Shown here: positions 62,070 through 64,000 of the stretch, one piece after another
How the letters are laid out: each line of letters starts with the position of its first letter
Position numbering within the stretch: position 1 is the first letter of the stretch
Assembly: GCA_009767595.1 (NCBI GenBank)
Contig: VSDK01011212.1
Span: 157,583-221,582, forward strand
DNA length: 64,000 bases
DNA from: Symbiodinium kawagutii
Lineage: Eukaryota > Sar > Dinophyceae > Suessiales > Symbiodiniaceae
Reading direction: 5' to 3'
Position numbers and translations under genes: made by a program
The notes under the pieces: generated by a model
The model's database searches: none
Told to the model about the DNA's origin: nothing
Seen by the model: only the letters and a program-made list of their open reading frames with translations

Positions 62070-62400
62070 TATTATAGAAATATATATATATATATATGTA
62101 CACACACACACATATGTGAGGGGAGGAGATACCTGGCACAATCTGACGTCCCCCTGCTGGCCTTCAAACTGAGGACCTTTCCTGCTACAACATGTCGTGA
62201 GTGAAATGCAGTGTAGTTGAGCCTACAAGCATGAGCATACCACAGTGCTAAACCTAACTTATATCCTGGAGCCCCCATGGTCGCACCAGTTTGCTCATTC
62301 AGTATTTGGCATGATGGAGGCACTGTGGCCCTTCACAATTTGGTGAATGATTTGCTGAAGCAACAGGCCCTCCAAGACATCATCTTGCCCTACCTCAGAA
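62070..62400. other. No clear gene; (TA)n and (CA)n
   Basis: ATATATATATATATATATGTACACACACACACA at 62080-62112, then unique sequence. Confidence 0.45.
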
Positions 62401-62403
62401 TTG

Positions 62404-62527
62404 GCAGTGGGTCAGTTCACCCTTAGTCCCCCTGGTGATCCTATCATTACCCATAGTTTTCCCGATGAAATTGTTGGTGAACTTATCCCACATAAACTTG
62501 GTGGGTTAAAGCCTTGACCCAGTTCGC
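62404..62527. mobile_element. Family C element, worn
   Basis: GCAGTGGGTCAGTTCACCCT and AAAGCCTTGACCCAGTTCGC; flanks GAATTG and CCATTG. Confidence 0.65.
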
Positions 62528-62559
62528 CCATTGCGTCATTCCCCTTAAAGCGCTCATTT

Positions 62560-62810
62560 TGGGTTTGCTCGGACGAATCGATTCCAGAGAGGCTGGGGTG
62601 CGGTACATGACTTTCCCCGGTGATGCTGGAAGTGGGTGGCCATGGCATGGGATGGCGTCGCATGGCGGCGCATGCCAGGCAACCAGATGGCCGTGAAGCA
62701 ATTGATTTTGCTAGTGCATCCCGACAAGACGCAGCACCCTCGTGGCTCGACCGTACCGGTGCGGATGGATGGTTCTATTGCAGGACTAACAGCTATAGTT
62801 CTTCGTAATA
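62560..62810 (+). other. GC-rich exon-like island
   Basis: Three plus frames stay open (for example REAIDFASASRQDAAPSWLD then TGADGWFYCRTNSYSSS, stop at 62806). I cannot choose between them. Confidence 0.25.
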
Positions 62811-62814
62811 ACCT

Positions 62815-63530
62815 ATCCCAACCATAGCTATAACTATCACCATAGATCAATGACAACCGTAGTCTATGGTCAGTTTCAATCATAGCATTGTGGTCAGCAA
62901 GTTATGACCCAACTTCATTGTTTTTCATCAATGACAAAATATAACCATTTGATGCCGCTGAACGAGCCACCTCTGGACAGTGGAAACCACGGCGGCAATG
63001 ACATGCATGTGAGAGGTTGCATGGATTGTTTCACCTACCTCGCTAGCGGGCCCCCCCAGATAGCATGCCAGCTGGCACAAAACTGGAAACTAAGAGTCTT
63101 CCAAGCATTGCATTTTTTGATCGATTAGCCTAGTGGAAACTGGCAGCCGGAGCCTCCCACGTGCAGGAAACTCATCTTACGATGCCGGTACCTGATAGGG
63201 AGGGTCAAGCTATTAGTCTCGATGGCTGGGCCTTCAGCATTGCAGTTTGTCGGATGATCACAGTCTACACCATGGGATGATCGTCCAAGTCAGCTTGGAC
63301 CATGCTATCACCTTTTCTTATCATCAGTATTAGATTCATAGCCCAGTGCTACATCATTGTCCTTCATTTGCTCGGCAGTACAACGATGATTTGGTATACT
63401 ACACTTGATACTTGACAAGTGTTTTAAACAACACCCTTGTATTATCATGAGCAAACCAGTTTGTTGTTAAGTCCAGCATGTAACATCGATGTTTCATGTT
63501 AACTCAGCCAAACATGAGATACATGCTGGT
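62815..63530. other. No clear gene
   Basis: A 74-codon frame at 62904 (MTQLHCFSSMTKYNHLMPLN) is open; no motif. Otherwise unassigned. Confidence 0.35.
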
Positions 63531-63537
63531 ACATATG

Positions 63538-63637
63538 GTGGTTTCTCCAAATAGGGGGCCCCCCAAATCATCCTTAGTTAAACCATTTATTAATAATAAC
63601 CCAACCATTTTAGGGGTTCCCTATTTTGAGAAACCAC
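63538..63637. mobile_element. Family B element, near-intact
   Basis: GTGGTTTCTCCAAATAGGGG and CCCTATTTTGAGAAACCAC; CATATG left (63532-63537), CATATA right (63638-63643). Confidence 0.92.
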
Positions 63638-63667
63638 CATATAGTAACCCATTTCGTTGTTAAGTCC

Positions 63668-63943
63668 ATGATGAGCAGCGAATCGCTCACGGTGCCCTTG
63701 ACCACACCCCGGACATGGAGCCCTCCTGGGGATCCACTGCTGAGGCGCCAAGGAAGCCTTTCAACGCTTGGCTCCCGAGTTGCGCCGGGCAGAGCTGTGA
63801 AAAACACGTGCAACGGTCGTCGACTCGTGCAGCTGTCCTTCCGGTCCGTCCGGGTCCCGTGCAGCTGGGAGGTGCTGGGAGGATTTTTCCCAGCAACTTT
63901 CGCTGGTTTTTCTGAAGGACACTATAGAAATAGCTGTTTTTGA
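63668..63943 (+). CDS. Hypothetical ORF, 91 codons
   Basis: ATGATG start: MMSSESLTVPLTTPRTWSPP, LRRQGSLSTLGSRVAPGRAV, VRVPCSWEVLGGFFPATFAG, TGA. A second ATG frame (63715-63915, MEPSWGSTAEAPRKPFNAWL) is equally plausible. GC-rich; unrecognised. Confidence 0.28.
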   Translation: MMSSESLTVPLTTPRTWSPPGDPLLRRQGSLSTLGSRVAPGRAVKNTCNGRRLVQLSFRSVRVPCSWEVLGGFFPATFAGFSEGHYRNSCF

Positions 63944-64000
63944 ATGGAGCTGGTCCATCTCGTATGGTGCTGGTCCATAGAAATAGCTGGTTTTTTTCTA

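Overview
The window is nuclear DNA of a dinoflagellate. The decisive sign is a copy of the 22-nt dinoflagellate spliced leader (CCGTAGCC...GGCTCAAG) at 23684-23705, joined directly to a short 5' leader and an ATG, as in a retroposed trans-spliced mRNA. Sparse coding sequence, intron sites of the GA-AG and AG|G type, abundant short inverted-repeat elements and large satellite blocks agree. I cannot name the genus. There are no operons, bacterial genes, tRNA, rRNA or CRISPR that I can see.

Only one gene is recognised by family: a two-exon phytanoyl-CoA dioxygenase (PhyH)-type Fe(II)/2-oxoglutarate oxygenase at 39271-40494. Its only visible intron is a short inverted-repeat element whose duplicated target supplies both splice sites. 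A second small gene (31646-32043) shows the same logic with an AG|GT repeat and a different element family. A spliced-leader retrocopy (23684-24830) has lost its reading frame in several places. About forty further stretches read like protein, many without their own ATG, and are listed as low-confidence exons or small ORFs; none matches a family I know. The best of these are 57275-57805, 49646-49802, 53730-53900, 17961-18104, 26626-26832 and 44491-44742.

At least four families of roughly 75-210 bp inverted-repeat, non-autonomous elements (MITE/introner-like) run through the window. A: ends CTGGTTGGTGGTTT / AAACCACCAACCAG. B: ends GTGGTTTCTCAAAATAGGGG and complement, inserted at CANNTG. C: ends GCTATGGGTCA / TGACCCACAGC, also at CANNTG, often as head-to-tail dimers. 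D: ends ACAAGGTGGGGCCCCC and complement. A minor family E has ends near TGGAAAATCACCAT. No transposase is visible.

Layout: 1-11 kb holds A and B elements and scattered exon-like islands; 11.3-17.8 kb is a satellite block (15-16 bp, 152 bp, GGTGT, GAT, 78 bp and 14 bp repeats) with a candidate multi-exon gene at 12.6-13.3 kb; 18-31 kb has exon islands, the spliced-leader retrocopy and elements; 31-41 kb has the small intron-bearing gene, an assembly gap (35348-35579) and the PhyH gene; 41-64 kb is element-rich with several unrecognised ORFs, a (CAT)n tract and (GTTGTC)n/(GTT)n tracts. The genes show no shared pathway.
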